DNA of 25,403 bases from Pyrenochaeta sp. MPI-SDFR-AT-0127. Taxonomy: Eukaryota > Ascomycota > Dothideomycetes > Pleosporales > Cucurbitariaceae. The stretch lies in NCBI GenBank assembly GCA_020747015.1, contig JAGTJM010000145.1, positions 1 through 25,403 of the forward strand, given 5' to 3'. Position numbers and translations under genes: made by a program. The notes below the pieces were generated by a model. That model did not search any database, had not been told where the DNA came from, and saw only the letters and a list, made by a program, of their open reading frames with translations. Within the stretch, counting starts at the first letter, position 1. The number at the start of each line of letters is the position of its first letter. Below, in pieces: positions 10,672 through 20,220 of this stretch.

Positions 10672-10821
10672 ATGGCCCTCAGTGCAGATTCAAGAGAGCT
10701 TCTGATGGATTTCATTAGCCTTATAGTCACTCGAAGATTGTCTTATGAGCTTGTACTGACACAGTTGGTAGATAATAAAGCCGGCGTGGAATCATTGGTG
10801 CTTAAATTTCAGGGTCGCTAG
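10672..10821 (+). pseudogene. Short coding-like frame, possible gene remnant
   Basis: This 49-codon frame starts MALSADSRELLMDFISLIV and continues with a regular helix-like pattern to KFQGR and a stop. It lies 65 bp after the preceding exon pair but in another frame, so the two could be parts of one gene broken by a frameshift. No family is recognised. The short length makes chance a serious alternative. Confidence 0.2.
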
Positions 10822-12412
10822 TACCAGCTTATTCCAATACTCAATACTTGAGGATGGGTTGATGCGCATTGCCAAGTCCAAAAGTTTGCTCATGCCTTTG
10901 CCGCTCTCATTGTATCAGCCCTGAAGGTCGATATCGCGACGAAGTCGCACGGAAATGAGCGGATCGATTCGCCAAACCTAGGTCGAAATCGATGCAGAGT
11001 TTGGAGTTCATTCGCGGCCCTCATGTGTCCGCGAGCGAACATCTTGGTGCCGTGCGCTGCAGAATTCCATGCAATTATTGGGGCCCAATAATTCCTGGCA
11101 GATATTCTTTGGTCCTTGACCCTTAGGGCTCGCACATCGATGATCTGGTTACGGAGGATGCCGTCACAGTGGACTACAGCAAGGTGTAAGGTATGTCTCT
11201 ATACCATTTGCTGAATGCGACAGCCCAGGTATCCAGTATAGTATGGCAATCGTTTTGGATGTGCTCGCGACGCATATACGTACATACGGGGTGATGGAGA
11301 CGATGAGAAAAAGATGGGATTGGCTCCGAACATGATGCTGTTGCTGCGGCTGCCAGCCCGCGTGATCCTTCCCGGAGTTCGGACGACAAGTCGTCCTTTT
11401 CTCGCTGGCCAGCACTTGACGCGCTCTTCTTGTAAAGTATATACTCGCCGGCCTTTCTGTTAGACCTGCAGTCTTGCTAGATTCCGCTTCTGCTTGTCTC
11501 GGACACATATTACGGAGCCTCGTACCTGCGATGCCAGTCCACCGCCGCGCTTGAAGACCATCATCTTTCAAGCGTGCTCCCTTGCCGATCCACTCAGGTA
11601 TAAACTTACTGGGGCCCCAGAGCCATTGTAGTCAAGGGTGGGGCAAGCATGCGCGTGTGTCGCCAGAGCCGCACGTTCATCAAGGAAGCCAGGGTCGGCG
11701 GACGAGCTGCTCGATCAAAACCAAGAAAAGGTCTGCAACAACTGCGACAAAGATGATCTGGAAAATCTTTAAAAAAGTCAACGACTGACCGAAATGGATA
11801 CGCAAGGTCTCGGGTCCTGATGGTGGGCGACCATACCCGCTGGTACTTACCTGGCTGTGGCTGTTTCGCCTTCAAGCAAGATGATTCTCTTGTGCTCGCG
11901 ATCTACAAGCGACACGATGTGTAGCTTGTGGTGTTCAGAGTTTGGAAGATGTGACCGCGGGATATTGTTTGGTGTTGTTGTGGTCACTTCAAACTAGGGT
12001 ACGTGAGTGTGATCGCCACACACGGCCAAAAAGAGCACCAGGAGCTAGAAGATGATGAAAACCATAAAAAGCATTGCTCTCCACTCAAAGGTATGAGACC
12101 AACCACGGCTTGATTGGGCTCAAGAACTCGGATGAGAGACAAGCCGCTTATTCGAAAGCTCTTCTACTCCACCAACTGCGTGTTCGAAAAGAGATATTTG
12201 CGGTAGCAATCATGACCAGACCAAACTGATATACGCTAAGGATCTGGCCTGACGTACCAGGGTTATGCATGGCGCCCATGCAAAACTATATTCAATCACC
12301 ACCACGTATATCTACGAAAACTCATGCCCCATTTCATACATATTATTAAGAACGCGCGAAACTCAAGATTAGAGGTTCTTGGAAATCCTTTGCCTCATCA
12401 TGCGGGCCTAGT
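10822..12412. other. Gene-poor stretch, nothing supported
   Basis: Composition is normal. Open frames on both strands are short and mutually overlapping; the longest (11164-11571, minus) looks like random translation. There is no repeat, transposon motif or RNA gene that I can recognise. Confidence 0.45.
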
Positions 12413-12805
12413 TTGCTCCGTTGGCGTACTCGGGGCTCACCAATTCCCGCACAACGTTCACTCCTGGCAACCAACATCCGTTGTACATCTCTTGTATCAG
12501 TGAATACAAGCCTCCAAGAGCATCCAATCAGCACAAACTATGTGCATCGCTACCAAGATTTCAAAGTCTTTGTCAGTGACGAGAGTTGTTTGATGACCTG
12601 GATGGCCCACGACAATCCTGAAGGCGTCAAATTGCCTTCACCTTCGACCTATACACGCATTTTCACGCTAGTGCAGCCTGGAGAAATTGCTATAGTGATA
12701 GTGCTGCGAGGTTATACAGGAGCCCTAATGGGCTCCCAGTCTGTCGCCTTGGATGTTATTGAAGTCATCCAGGGTACAGTATGTTATAGCCCAAGGGGCA
12801 ATTGA
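12413..12805 (+). CDS. Possible coding exon, unknown protein
   Basis: This open stretch of 130 codons has no convincing start: the first in-frame ATG is at 12593, so the upstream part would need an earlier exon. From about residue 45 on it looks protein-like, with alternating hydrophobic segments such as FKVFVSDESCLMTWMAHDN and a later IFTLVQPGEIAIVIVLRGY. I recognise no domain. It ends with TGA 240 bp before the proline-rich gene, in the same direction. It could be the last exon of a gene, a remnant, or chance. Confidence 0.3.
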   Translation: MLRWRTRGSPIPAQRSLLATNIRCTSLVSVNTSLQEHPISTNYVHRYQDFKVFVSDESCLMTWMAHDNPEGVKLPSPSTYTRIFTLVQPGEIAIVIVLRGYTGALMGSQSVALDVIEVIQGTVCYSPRGN

Positions 12806-13044
12806 TTCGGTATGAGGTTGCTCATACACGACGTTTTGTCATTGATTTGAGCCCAGAGCCCCTAAGAGGGGCATATTGACGGTGAAGGGGCCTCGCCGGC
12901 GACCTATTGGTCGTCTTGGAAGCCCTGTGCTGGCCGCAGGGGCCTCACCGGTGGGCATACTTAAAGTAAAATCGGGGGCTTGTTGTGGTCTTTGGCAAAA
13001 ACCACAACTACCCCGCGAACAAGCTTTTTCAAAAGCTTCAAAAA

Positions 13045-13529
13045 ATGGCGGACATACAGAAACTCAACGCCCAGTACATCTATGTACCACCCCTTCCTCC
13101 ACCACCTCCTCCTTCTCCTCCTCCTCCTCCTCCTTCTCCACCGCCGCCACCACCGCCACCACCGCCACCACCACCTCCTGCTGCCGGAGATCCTCCCTGG
13201 ACTCCGCCAACGCCGGTCTTCCAGAACGCCATGAGCTGGGGAACCTTCCAGGCCTACATGCAGGCCTGGGAGCGCATGATGTACCTGCACCACCTGGAGC
13301 AGGTTGCCGAGCTGGAAGACGACGAAGTAACCTTCCACGAGTGGGTGGTGGTTCGGGCCCACTGGTTCGAGACGCTTGTAAGCAATTGACCTTTCCCTAC
13401 TGAAGATAATCGGTGCAAATGAACAATGGATTGTTAACTTTGATCCTCTAGTCTCCGGCGGAAAAGGAGCGTGTCTGCAGAGCTGCGGCCAGGCGCCGCC
13501 TGGCCAACCTGCAGCACAACAGTAATTGA
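13045..13529 (+). CDS. Proline-rich protein of unknown function, two exons
   Basis: I predict join(13045..13377,13452..13529), 136 aa. The protein starts MADIQKLNAQYIYV, then has a proline block at residues 15-45 with only one Leu and two Ser, a short AAGDPPWTPPTP linker, and an aromatic, acidic helix region (MSWGTFQAYMQAWERMMYLH, then EQVAELEDDEVTFHEW). After a 74-nt intron (branch TTAAC, acceptor CTCTAG) it ends with a basic amphipathic helix, SPAEKERVCRAAARRRLANL. Polyproline blocks commonly bind profilin, SH3 or WW domains, but no such role is shown here. The TGA falls directly before a GAA microsatellite. An acceptor at 13481-13482 would instead read into a Glu/Asp-rich tail. The family is unknown; that it is a gene is likely. 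Confidence 0.65.
13087..13179 (+). repeat. CCN repeat coding polyproline
   Basis: This imperfect CCT/CCA/CCG trinucleotide repeat lies inside the first exon of the proline-rich gene. Mixed use of three proline codons suggests that selection keeps the protein repeat, rather than only recent slippage. Confidence 0.85.
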
Positions 13530-13590
13530 GGAAGAAGAAGAAGAAGAAGAAGAAGAAGAAGAAGAAGAGGAAGACGACGACGACGACGAC
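13530..13590 (+). repeat. (GAA)n(GAC)n microsatellite
   Basis: About fourteen GAA/GAG units (13530-13572) are followed by six GAC units (13573-13590), starting immediately after the stop codon of the proline-rich gene. In one frame the tract reads polyglutamate then polyaspartate, which is open until the TGA at 13651-13653. Confidence 0.85.
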
Positions 13591-14887
13591 ATCAACGACG
13601 ACAACGATGATGAGATACTTTTCTGGTGCTTGGTGGGGATCTGGGGAGCTTGAGAGATTTTGCTTTGGTCCCTTTTTGTTTTGTCTTGTTTTGTGGTTTT
13701 TTTGGGGTTTGGTGTTTTTGGTACTTTTGTGCGTTTGGGCTTCGTGGTGTCCTTCTGCGCTCCGGCGCCTATCGATGAATGAAACATCTTCTTTGCGGCC
13801 GCGTCTTGTCCACGCGAGCCCGACTCCTGACCACACTGTACTCTGCAACTTTTGTGATGACTGTGCCTGTGAATGTGCTCTATTACACTGAGGCTTACTG
13901 ATACTGTGCTACGGCACTCACTGACTGCATCCAGCCCCACATACTAGAATATCCACATCCGATGAGAGCACAGAGCTCTATTACATATGCTTTAGAAGCT
14001 CCAGGTCTATTTTCCTCTAATCCCTTCCTTCACATTTCCAAATCCACGGATACCGACATGGCTGGTTGCATGGAAAGAAAGATGAGGCAACAGCTTTTGT
14101 GCAAAGCTAGCTGCGTAGGTCGGTGCTTGTTGAGTAAAGACAGTGTCTTCCATCCTGCGAAGAAGAAACATGTCGTCGTGTCCACTCTTCTTCCCTTCTT
14201 CAATATAGCTGCAACTGCGTCGATAGATGCAAAACCGATGCTGGTTCAGCCCAGCAAGTACACCAAAATCTAACGCTGTATCGTGTAGTACGGTGCTTGT
14301 GCCAGAGAGGAATGAATCGCCTTTTCGAAGCTGTAGCATGACGATGAAATGAAGATAAGAGATACACTCATAAGGACATAAGAAACACCCCCAGAGCATG
14401 AGATTCACTGGCCATAGCATTGAATGGGAGAATCAGATGCTCATCGCTCTTTGCGTTTACCGTGTTCAATTAACAATCGTTGGAAGCTTATATGCTGCAT
14501 CAGAGGACCGACGACATGATCTCACACAGATGTATTACGTCAGTGATGATTATTCAAGCGCATATCTTTCCTATTAACGACACGCAACAACATCTGAAGA
14601 CTATAATACTTCTTACAAGCTTTCTCCTCGTACACCGTTTCAAAGGAGAATGGGCGGGCCGGAGTGAAGAAGAAAACGCTCTTGCTAAGTAGGTGGCTTC
14701 CCGATGTTTTGCAAAAGTAGTGTATATCAAGTTAGGCTGTATTTTTCAAGAGGAGTTAGTGGGGTATAGACATGTGCTCTGAAGGCGTTAGAAGGAAATA
14801 CAAATTTCGAAGGTACACATTGATGCAGGGAATATCTTTGCGTATTCGATCATACACGCGGTGAGTAGTAAAAGGATAATAGATTCA
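13591..14887. other. Intergenic, G/T-rich tract, no gene supported
   Basis: A low-complexity G/T tract lies at about 13667-13735. The rest has ordinary composition; overlapping open frames at 13962-14273 (plus) and 14007-14420 (minus) have no recognisable content. A boundary to transposon DNA is expected near 14888. Confidence 0.4.
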
Positions 14888-15292
14888 AGTACTTAGAGCA
14901 CGCTGTGAGTGGAGCTTTCTATTCTATCTTGTATAGAGCTCTGGCTCGCGGTTGATAAAGTGCGATATCTAGTTCTTGCCAATAGGCTGAGGAGGAGGAT
15001 CGTCACCTCGCGTAGCTAGTAGTACATCTGCCATCCGCTGTATAGTGATAATTTGAGGTGGAAAGCCTCGTCGGGCGAGGTCTAGTATCCATTGAATAAG
15101 GGACTGCTCTTCAATAGGGTCTAGCTTGTGCTTTTGGCGGCTGCGCACGGCTTGAGGTAGGGTGCCTTTGAGGCGGCGTTCAAGTGTTGAACGAGAGACT
15201 GCGTACAGCGCAGCTGCATGAGAAGCTTTAGAAATTTGGTTTTTTCGAATCGCTGCTATAGCTAGCTCCATCCTGCCTTCTTTTTGAGCCAT
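14888..15292 (-). pseudogene. Fot/pogo transposase, N-terminal fragment
   Basis: The frame starts MAQKEGRMELAIAAIRKN and gives a pipsqueak-type helix-turn-helix (AAALYAVSRSTLERRLKG) followed by the start of the CENP-B-like DNA-binding domain (LDPIEEQSLIQWILDLARRG, then PIGKN). In intact relatives a Trp follows PIGKN. Here the codon is TAG at 14969-14971, the change expected from TGG by RIP. The same frame continues with family-like ISHFINREPELYTR and HSQRAL, broken by further stops. The DDE catalytic domain is absent, so the product cannot be an active transposase. Confidence 0.8.
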
Positions 15293-15357
15293 TTGGAGTT
15301 ACTGTGTAGAGGCTATTACTGTTTGAACGTGTTGGTACAGGTTGATTTTGGCGGGGT

Positions 15358-15398
15358 TGCCCACTGACTGGTTTTGCCCACTGAGTGGTGGAACACGT
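15358..15398 (-). repeat. Terminal and subterminal repeats of Fot/pogo copy 1
   Basis: Read on the minus strand: ACGTGTTCCACCAC, then two copies of a palindromic CCA-x-TCAGTGGGCAA unit. It aligns with the end of the plus-strand copy at 18,878-18,922. Such subterminal palindromes are the usual binding sites of pogo-type transposases. Confidence 0.65.
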
Positions 15399-15400
15399 TA

Positions 15401-16740
15401 ATCCCAACAGACTAGCCTTCCTACCCAGATTAAGGCTGAAAGGTACGGAGTATAGTCGTACGCGGTACGGAGAGTTAGCTTATACGGGTGGATCCCCAGC
15501 ACGCCAGAGAAGTGAATGACTGCTTTAGCGCCTGACTCGCCGTCTATTGAAGTGTCCGTCCAGAAGAGAACGAGCAGCCGAAATATGGTTTCGAGGATGC
15601 AAGACGATAGAGGAGGCAATGGCGACAAAGGACTCGACAGGTCTCTCCCCGCTTTATTTGGCATAAAGTTGCCTAGCTCCGCCCAGATAGTATCTACTAT
15701 CTCTACCTGGGGTGCAGTAAGTGTAAGGCCGTAGATGTCGTACGCGTCCTAGCCCTGTGCTAGGCAAACCTGCCTCGCTCGGAAGATATAGTAAAGGAAG
15801 CGGTAGTAGTACGAGCGGTATTTTTTTCGAGTAACTTATCACTTTAGTAGCCTGAACGGGATAGGGCAGTAATGCGGACCCTAACTACGTAGCCAGCAGT
15901 AAAGAACCCGCGTTGTAGACGATAAGGTCTCCTCGCATCTATCTAACGCGTAACTAATAAGCTTAATAAGCTTTAAGAGCTTTATCTCTGTAGCTAAGTA
16001 GCTAATCTATTTGGTGCTGTTCCACGATCCTAGATAGAGATCTTCGTGCTTTAGCGAGGGGAGCTGCGATATAGTAGTAATTACATAAAGCGGTCTGTAT
16101 ATAAACTAACGCGGCCACCCGCACTTACGAAGCCAGCGTGTATTCTCGTCGTACTCTAGTTCGTCTAGGAGAGATGCGTTCGCCTAGGCTTTATTAGTGA
16201 GCCTATGCTCTTCCTCGTCTTCTATACGGAGAAGCTCAGCTATATCTAGGTCGAAGTAACCTTCTTCTTCTACTTACTCTTCTTCAGATCCTACTTCTAA
16301 AGACTTAACGCTGTTCGTCTAGGTCTGGTCTACGCGCTAATATTACCCTATCTTCCTATATAAGATCTATTATTGAAGGAAGTATGAGACGTTCTCTCTC
16401 TGAACTCGTATCTTCCTTAGATTATGGGTTTTATTTAGATGCTTCTGAAGTTCGCCCTAATTAACCGTAAGCCAGGTATAATGTGGGCAGCTATACCCGC
16501 GGACAGGAGCAGCTAGGAATGGCAGCACCCGGCTGTCATTTGGGAGTGGGACGATGTCCGAGTCTTCCTGCGCTACAGGGAGGTTTTCATACTTGCGAAA
16601 TATAGCTGAGGATAGCCTGCTGCTAATGCTGTGATGTCGTCGGAGGTGATTAAATAGCATCTTTCGGGGGATAGCGCTCGTGCAGAGAGTGCAAAATAGG
16701 TAGCCATATGGCGGTAGGTAGGAAATAAAGTTCGGCGTAT
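15401..16740 (-). pseudogene. Decayed OrsD/DUF3505-type zinc-finger gene
   Basis: Read on the minus strand the remnant follows the order of OrsD-domain (PF12013, formerly DUF3505) proteins, a fungal family often found in repeats and near RecQ-like helicases. First comes a C2H2-like finger, YLFCTLCTSAIPRKMLFNHLRRHH (16700-16629), then LPFLAAPVRGYSCPHYTWLT with GELQKHLNKTHN (second finger, about 16510-16410), an acidic region, then NTRWLRKCGWPR and SLKHEDLYLGSWNS (about 16140-16020), and at the end HFSGVLGIHPYKLT and YTPYLSALIWVGRLV (15512-15407). Many in-frame TAG/TAA stops sit where Trp or Gln is expected (for example WPR*F). The Fot/pogo fragment abuts its end at 15399-15400, which may be the insertion point. 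Confidence 0.7.
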
Positions 16741-17658
16741 CTCTCGCTTCTACCTAGACGGCGGGTAAGCAGAACAGCGTAAAGCAGGGTTTTGAGATAG
16801 GAAACGTAGAAGAAAGCAGTTGGCGAATCTGGTGATGTTGGCTTCGCCGCTTAGCCGCCTACATACCTACCTTAGCGAGAGGAGAAGGGGGGTTGAAAGG
16901 CTAGACTGCAACGTGCAGCGGCTAGAATCCGCAGGATCTCCTGTGTAGATTTTCCACGTACAAGGCATGAATTAAAAACAGCGCTATGCCGCGCAGTTGC
17001 AGGAGGTCAAGTTAAGAGGTAGGAGGTTCAGCACGGCAGCACAGGTTACGGAGTCAAGATGGACCTAAAGGGGCAAGTGCAGGGGTAGAAGCGGAGTCGG
17101 ATCCGGGACTAGTACGAAAGAGGGCAAGAAAAATCAGGGTAGGCACGTCAACCTGTCGGTTCGCTGCCATGTATGAGTGGACGCCTTGTCTGCAATGATC
17201 GCACGTTTGCAAAGCTTGCATATGAGAGTGCGATAGTGCCCGTCGATAATCAACCCTAGCGGCTGTAGCTTGCCGTGGTCAAGCATGACGGAACTGCCTA
17301 ATGTTTCTCTTGACTAGCCCATTGCAAAAGGCACCAGAGGCAGAAAATGCGATCACAGCTTAGTAGATCTAAGATCAGCCACTGCGATGGGGGAGCTTGG
17401 ACCAAAAGAGATGCTTAGGGTTAGTCAGGGGTACATAGGGCTGAGATGGGAAGCACAGGCCATCAAAATCCGGAATCCCGGGGATTACGAGACAGAATAC
17501 TAGGAGTAGGTATGCAAAGAAGAGACACCAAGGAGTGGCAATTACTCATGATATTTGGATTGTCGTTTCCGTCACCAATTCAATTTAGCCATTGCGATGT
17601 TCATTCTGTAAGTGAAAGACGACTATGGATCAACAGAAACCCACCATCCTGAGAATAT
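16741..17658. other. Region without recognised gene
   Basis: Sequence is GC-moderate with many TAG codons on the plus strand. It may be an upstream part of the decayed repeat element, but I find no protein similarity. A single TTAGGGTTAG occurs at 17416-17425 and is too short to mean telomeric DNA. Confidence 0.4.
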
Positions 17659-18131
17659 CTATTGATAAGAAGCTCTAAGCAGCTCAAGCAGCTTCAGGTT
17701 CCCCTCTTTGTAGCCCATGGTACTCGGGTCAAGCCCCATCTTCGTAGCCATGTCTTTGCGAGAATCCAGGTCCGATGGTAGCCCGTGAGCGTTCAAGAAG
17801 TTGACGATGGACGGATCTAGGCAAACATCAGTGTGGTGTGGCGTGCTAGTTTGCGCACCGGTTACTCACCTTGCCGATTGGGCACGCTTGGAGAAGTGGA
17901 CATGGCCTTCCAAACCGCATTGGAAATTGCCACGCCATTGAAGGAGATTTTGCCGTCACGAATGTGAAAGGCAGGCCCCGTGCCAGTAACCTCAACCCGA
18001 CCGAAGAACCATTCCAGCATACTTGGCTCTGAATCTGACGCATCGGGTGTCGACTGATTTGTTTCTGGTGAAGAACCCTGGGGCTGGTCGCCCTGAGCAC
18101 CGTGTTTGGGAGTATTGAAAGATAAAGACAT
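17659..18131 (-). CDS. Orphan two-exon protein of unknown function (139 aa)
   Basis: I predict complement(join(17659..17816,17870..18131)). The intron of 53 nt has GTGAGT and TGCCTAG ends and the phases agree (CAA G|AT). The product starts MSLSFNTPKHGAQG, has a Ser/Gln/Pro-rich disordered first 40 residues, then a folded-looking part (MLEWFFGRVEVTGTGPAFHI, then DGKISFNGVAISNAVWKAM) and a helical C-terminus with FLNAHGLPSDLDSRKDMATK and LKLLELLRASYQ. There are no cysteines, signal peptide or membrane helix. An upstream in-frame ATG at 18266 would add 45 residues, but a TATA box at 18240-18245 and a CT-rich leader favour 18131. The gene lies between two outward-facing transposon ends and shows no RIP damage. 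Family unknown. Confidence 0.7.
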
Positions 18132-18239
18132 TGGAGTTTGGATGTAGCGAGTTGGAAAAAGAGCGGAGGACTCGAGCTGCTTCAGAGTTTGATTTCTGAG
18201 AAGGTTTCTGTCGAACGTGGTAGACAGAGAAGGCTCCAG

Positions 18240-18245
18240 TTTATA
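18240..18245 (-). promoter_or_regulatory. TATA box for the 139-aa orphan gene
   Basis: Minus-strand TATAAA lies 109 bp before the ATG at 18131. A second TATATAA-type box at about 18395-18402 could serve a longer transcript starting upstream of the alternative ATG at 18266. Confidence 0.5.
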
Positions 18246-18877
18246 TGTTGATGGTTCCAACAGCATGCATGAGGTGGACTCATGTGAATGTCACCGACCA
18301 TGCACGGCTAGCATGAAATCAGCGAATCGGAGTGAAATGTCTAGAAGCTGACCACATCAACATGCATGCCCAGAGGCAAGCGAGGTGGGGGACATTTATA
18401 TAACCGAACAAAAGTGTAAGCCAATTGAACTCGGTGTATGATCAAGCGGCCACTAATCGCTTGGAGCGCCCCGACACCTCTGATCAGCACTAACTGTCAC
18501 GAAGCAGTTGAGCCAGTAAAGCATGCTACAACAAGTGTATTCAAGGAGTGAGAAACTATTTCGACCATCAGAGGTCGTCAGTGAGCTCTATATACATGAG
18601 GTTTACATGAAGCATACGTCAAGTACGCGTAATTAGGTGTCGTGTGTGTTGGTATCAATCAAGGAGATAGATAATACTCGAAAAGTTTGCCAAGAGTATA
18701 TGGGACCGACACACGTGACACTAACCTCATGCAACATGATCTCTTTATGAACCTGGAATGGATATTAGGATTCGGCATTTGAGATTGCATCGAGCAACTG
18801 GCGGTGTATAGGAAGAGCCAATCGCGATACCATGTCCTGGTCCCCGCTCGACTGATGATGTAACCCTAGGACACATA
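18246..18877. other. Upstream flank of orphan gene, no gene seen
   Basis: Ordinary composition with frequent CpA and TpG, in sharp contrast to the DNA after 18,940. No open frame of note. It ends at the TA (18876-18877) next to the second Fot/pogo copy. Confidence 0.5.
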
Positions 18878-18886
18878 ACGTGTTCC

Positions 18887-18922
18887 ACCACCTAGTGGAC
18901 CACACCACCTAGTGGGCCACCT
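18887..18922 (+). repeat. Palindromic subterminal repeats of Fot/pogo copy 2
   Basis: Two copies of CACCACCTAGTGG lie in tandem, separated by a few bases; each contains the palindrome CCAC-CTA-GTGG. They correspond to the CCACTCAGTGG/CCAGTCAGTGG units at 15,360-15,390. They still hold many CpA steps, unlike the rest of the element. Confidence 0.7.
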
Positions 18923-18990
18923 AACCAAAACGCGTACAACGCGTTCAACCTTAACAGCCTTAATATATTAACTATAGTAGATATTACCTT

Positions 18991-20220
18991 AAAGAGAGGG
19001 TAGAATTAATCTTATAATATAATCCTCTTAATTAAAATATATTAAAAGCTAGTATTAGCTTACCTTATTATATAAGGTCCCCTAAATAATACTTAAACGC
19101 TACTATTAAGGTATCTAACCTTAAGCTATTACCTATATCTATAAATATAAGCTATAATAAAAAGAGAAATAGTCTTTTATCTAGTAGGTCCTAGACCTTA
19201 ATAGATAAGGCTTTCTACTCTAGATAATTAATCTCTATTAAATAGTAAATATATTACTTACTATCTATAGCTAAGATCCTCCTCTATAGCCTATTAGATT
19301 AAATTAGGTAGAATAGTTTATTAATTACTAGTTTAAGCTCTAGATAAAGTAGAATAGGAAGCTCTATAGTTAGTATACTCTATATAAGAATTCTATTAAG
19401 ATAGCTACTTAGTTTAAGCTTATATAAAATATACGCTAAATATATAGAATTTTAGATAAGGATATATATAATTTTAATAAGACTAGCTTTATAATAAGTA
19501 TTACTATAATATTAAAAGTTATTTTAAGGTCTAATATAGAAGGTAGAGTAGTTATTATATAGCTAGATAATTAAGACTAGGTTATAATAATTAAAGGGAT
19601 TAATACGTCTAGTTAGGTAATCCTACCTTTTATTATCCTAACTAGTAAAGTCTACTAAGTAAGCTAGTATTATAACCTACCTCCTAATTAGATAATAGGT
19701 ATAAGTAATAATAACTAGATAATAGATAAGCTAAGTCTTAAGTAGTTAAAGTATTTTAATAAGTATATAGAGCCTTATACCTTAGGTATATAGAGGTTAC
19801 TTATTCTTAATAGCTATAGTAGCTATACTATACCTAAGTTTAATAGCTACTATATAGAATATAAGATTATAAGCCTTTATATACTTACTTATACTAGCTA
19901 TCTTCTATAGCCTCTTAATATTAGCTACTTCTTACCTCTTAAGGCTATATATAGATATAAGATTAGTAAGCTTACCTACTAAGGTATCTACTATATTAAT
20001 AAGAAGAAGTTCTTATCTATATATCTTTATATCTATATATATATATTTATAGAGTAGAATATCTAGAGTACTTTCTAAGTAGTAGGCCTTACCTCTTATA
20101 ATCTAGAGTATATCCTCTTATATCTTACTATTATTAGGATACTATCTCTACTAGGGATAATAGTTAATAGAGAGGCTATATAGATAGCTAAAATACTATA
20201 TATAATAAGTTAGCTTAAGT
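18991..20220 (+). pseudogene. Fot/pogo transposase destroyed by RIP
   Basis: Reading through many TAG/TAA stops, the order of a Fot-type transposase is preserved. The helix-turn-helix start (KERVELIL) comes first. The first catalytic block at 19473-19490 reads FNKTSF where the family has FDETGF. Then come GRVVII, VILPFIILTSKVY and SWYYNLPPN. The second catalytic block at 19794-19826 reads RLLILNSYSSY where the family has LLILDGHGSH. PLNISYFLPLKAIY follows. Each difference in the catalytic blocks is a TpG to TpA or CpA to TpA change. Both catalytic aspartates are now Asn, so the protein would be dead even without the stops. Confidence 0.8.

Larger units (their letters stand above)
14888..15398 (-). 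mobile_element. Truncated Fot/pogo (Tc1/mariner) DNA transposon
   Basis: This is the 5' end of a Fot/pogo element in minus orientation. It starts at 15398 with ACGTGTTCCACCAC next to a TA (15399-15400), the target dinucleotide of this superfamily, followed by palindromic CCACTCAGTGG-like subterminal repeats, a leader, and the transposase start at 15292. Recognisable transposase sequence stops near 14888, so about three quarters of a full element of about 2 kb is missing, including the catalytic domain. A second copy with related end sequence starts at 18,878 on the other strand. Confidence 0.75.
18878..20220 (+). mobile_element. RIP-degraded Fot/pogo transposon (second copy)
   Basis: The element starts after a TA with ACGTGTTCCACCACC, two palindromic CCACCTAGTGG repeats (18890-18900 and about 18906-18916) and a leader, matching the end of the truncated copy at 15,398 in the opposite orientation. 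From about 18,990 to 20,220 a decayed transposase can be followed on the plus strand. I could not find the other terminal repeat, so the true end may lie further right, up to about 21 kb. Confidence 0.75.

Noticed and set aside
12961..13848. 295-codon open frame on the minus strand
   Set aside because: It is the antisense of the CCN and GAA/GAC repeats, giving runs of Arg/Trp, Phe and Val. The plus strand has a gene with a proper intron at the same place.
13434..13940. 168-codon minus-strand frame with a long serine run
   Set aside because: The serine run is the reverse reading of the GAA/GAC microsatellite; there is no other coding sign.
14007..14420. 137-codon minus-strand open frame
   Set aside because: Random-looking composition, no domain, overlapped by an equally long plus-strand frame.
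17410..17430. TTAGGGTTAG, telomere-like
   Set aside because: Fewer than two full units; expected by chance in a window this size, so no evidence of a subtelomere.
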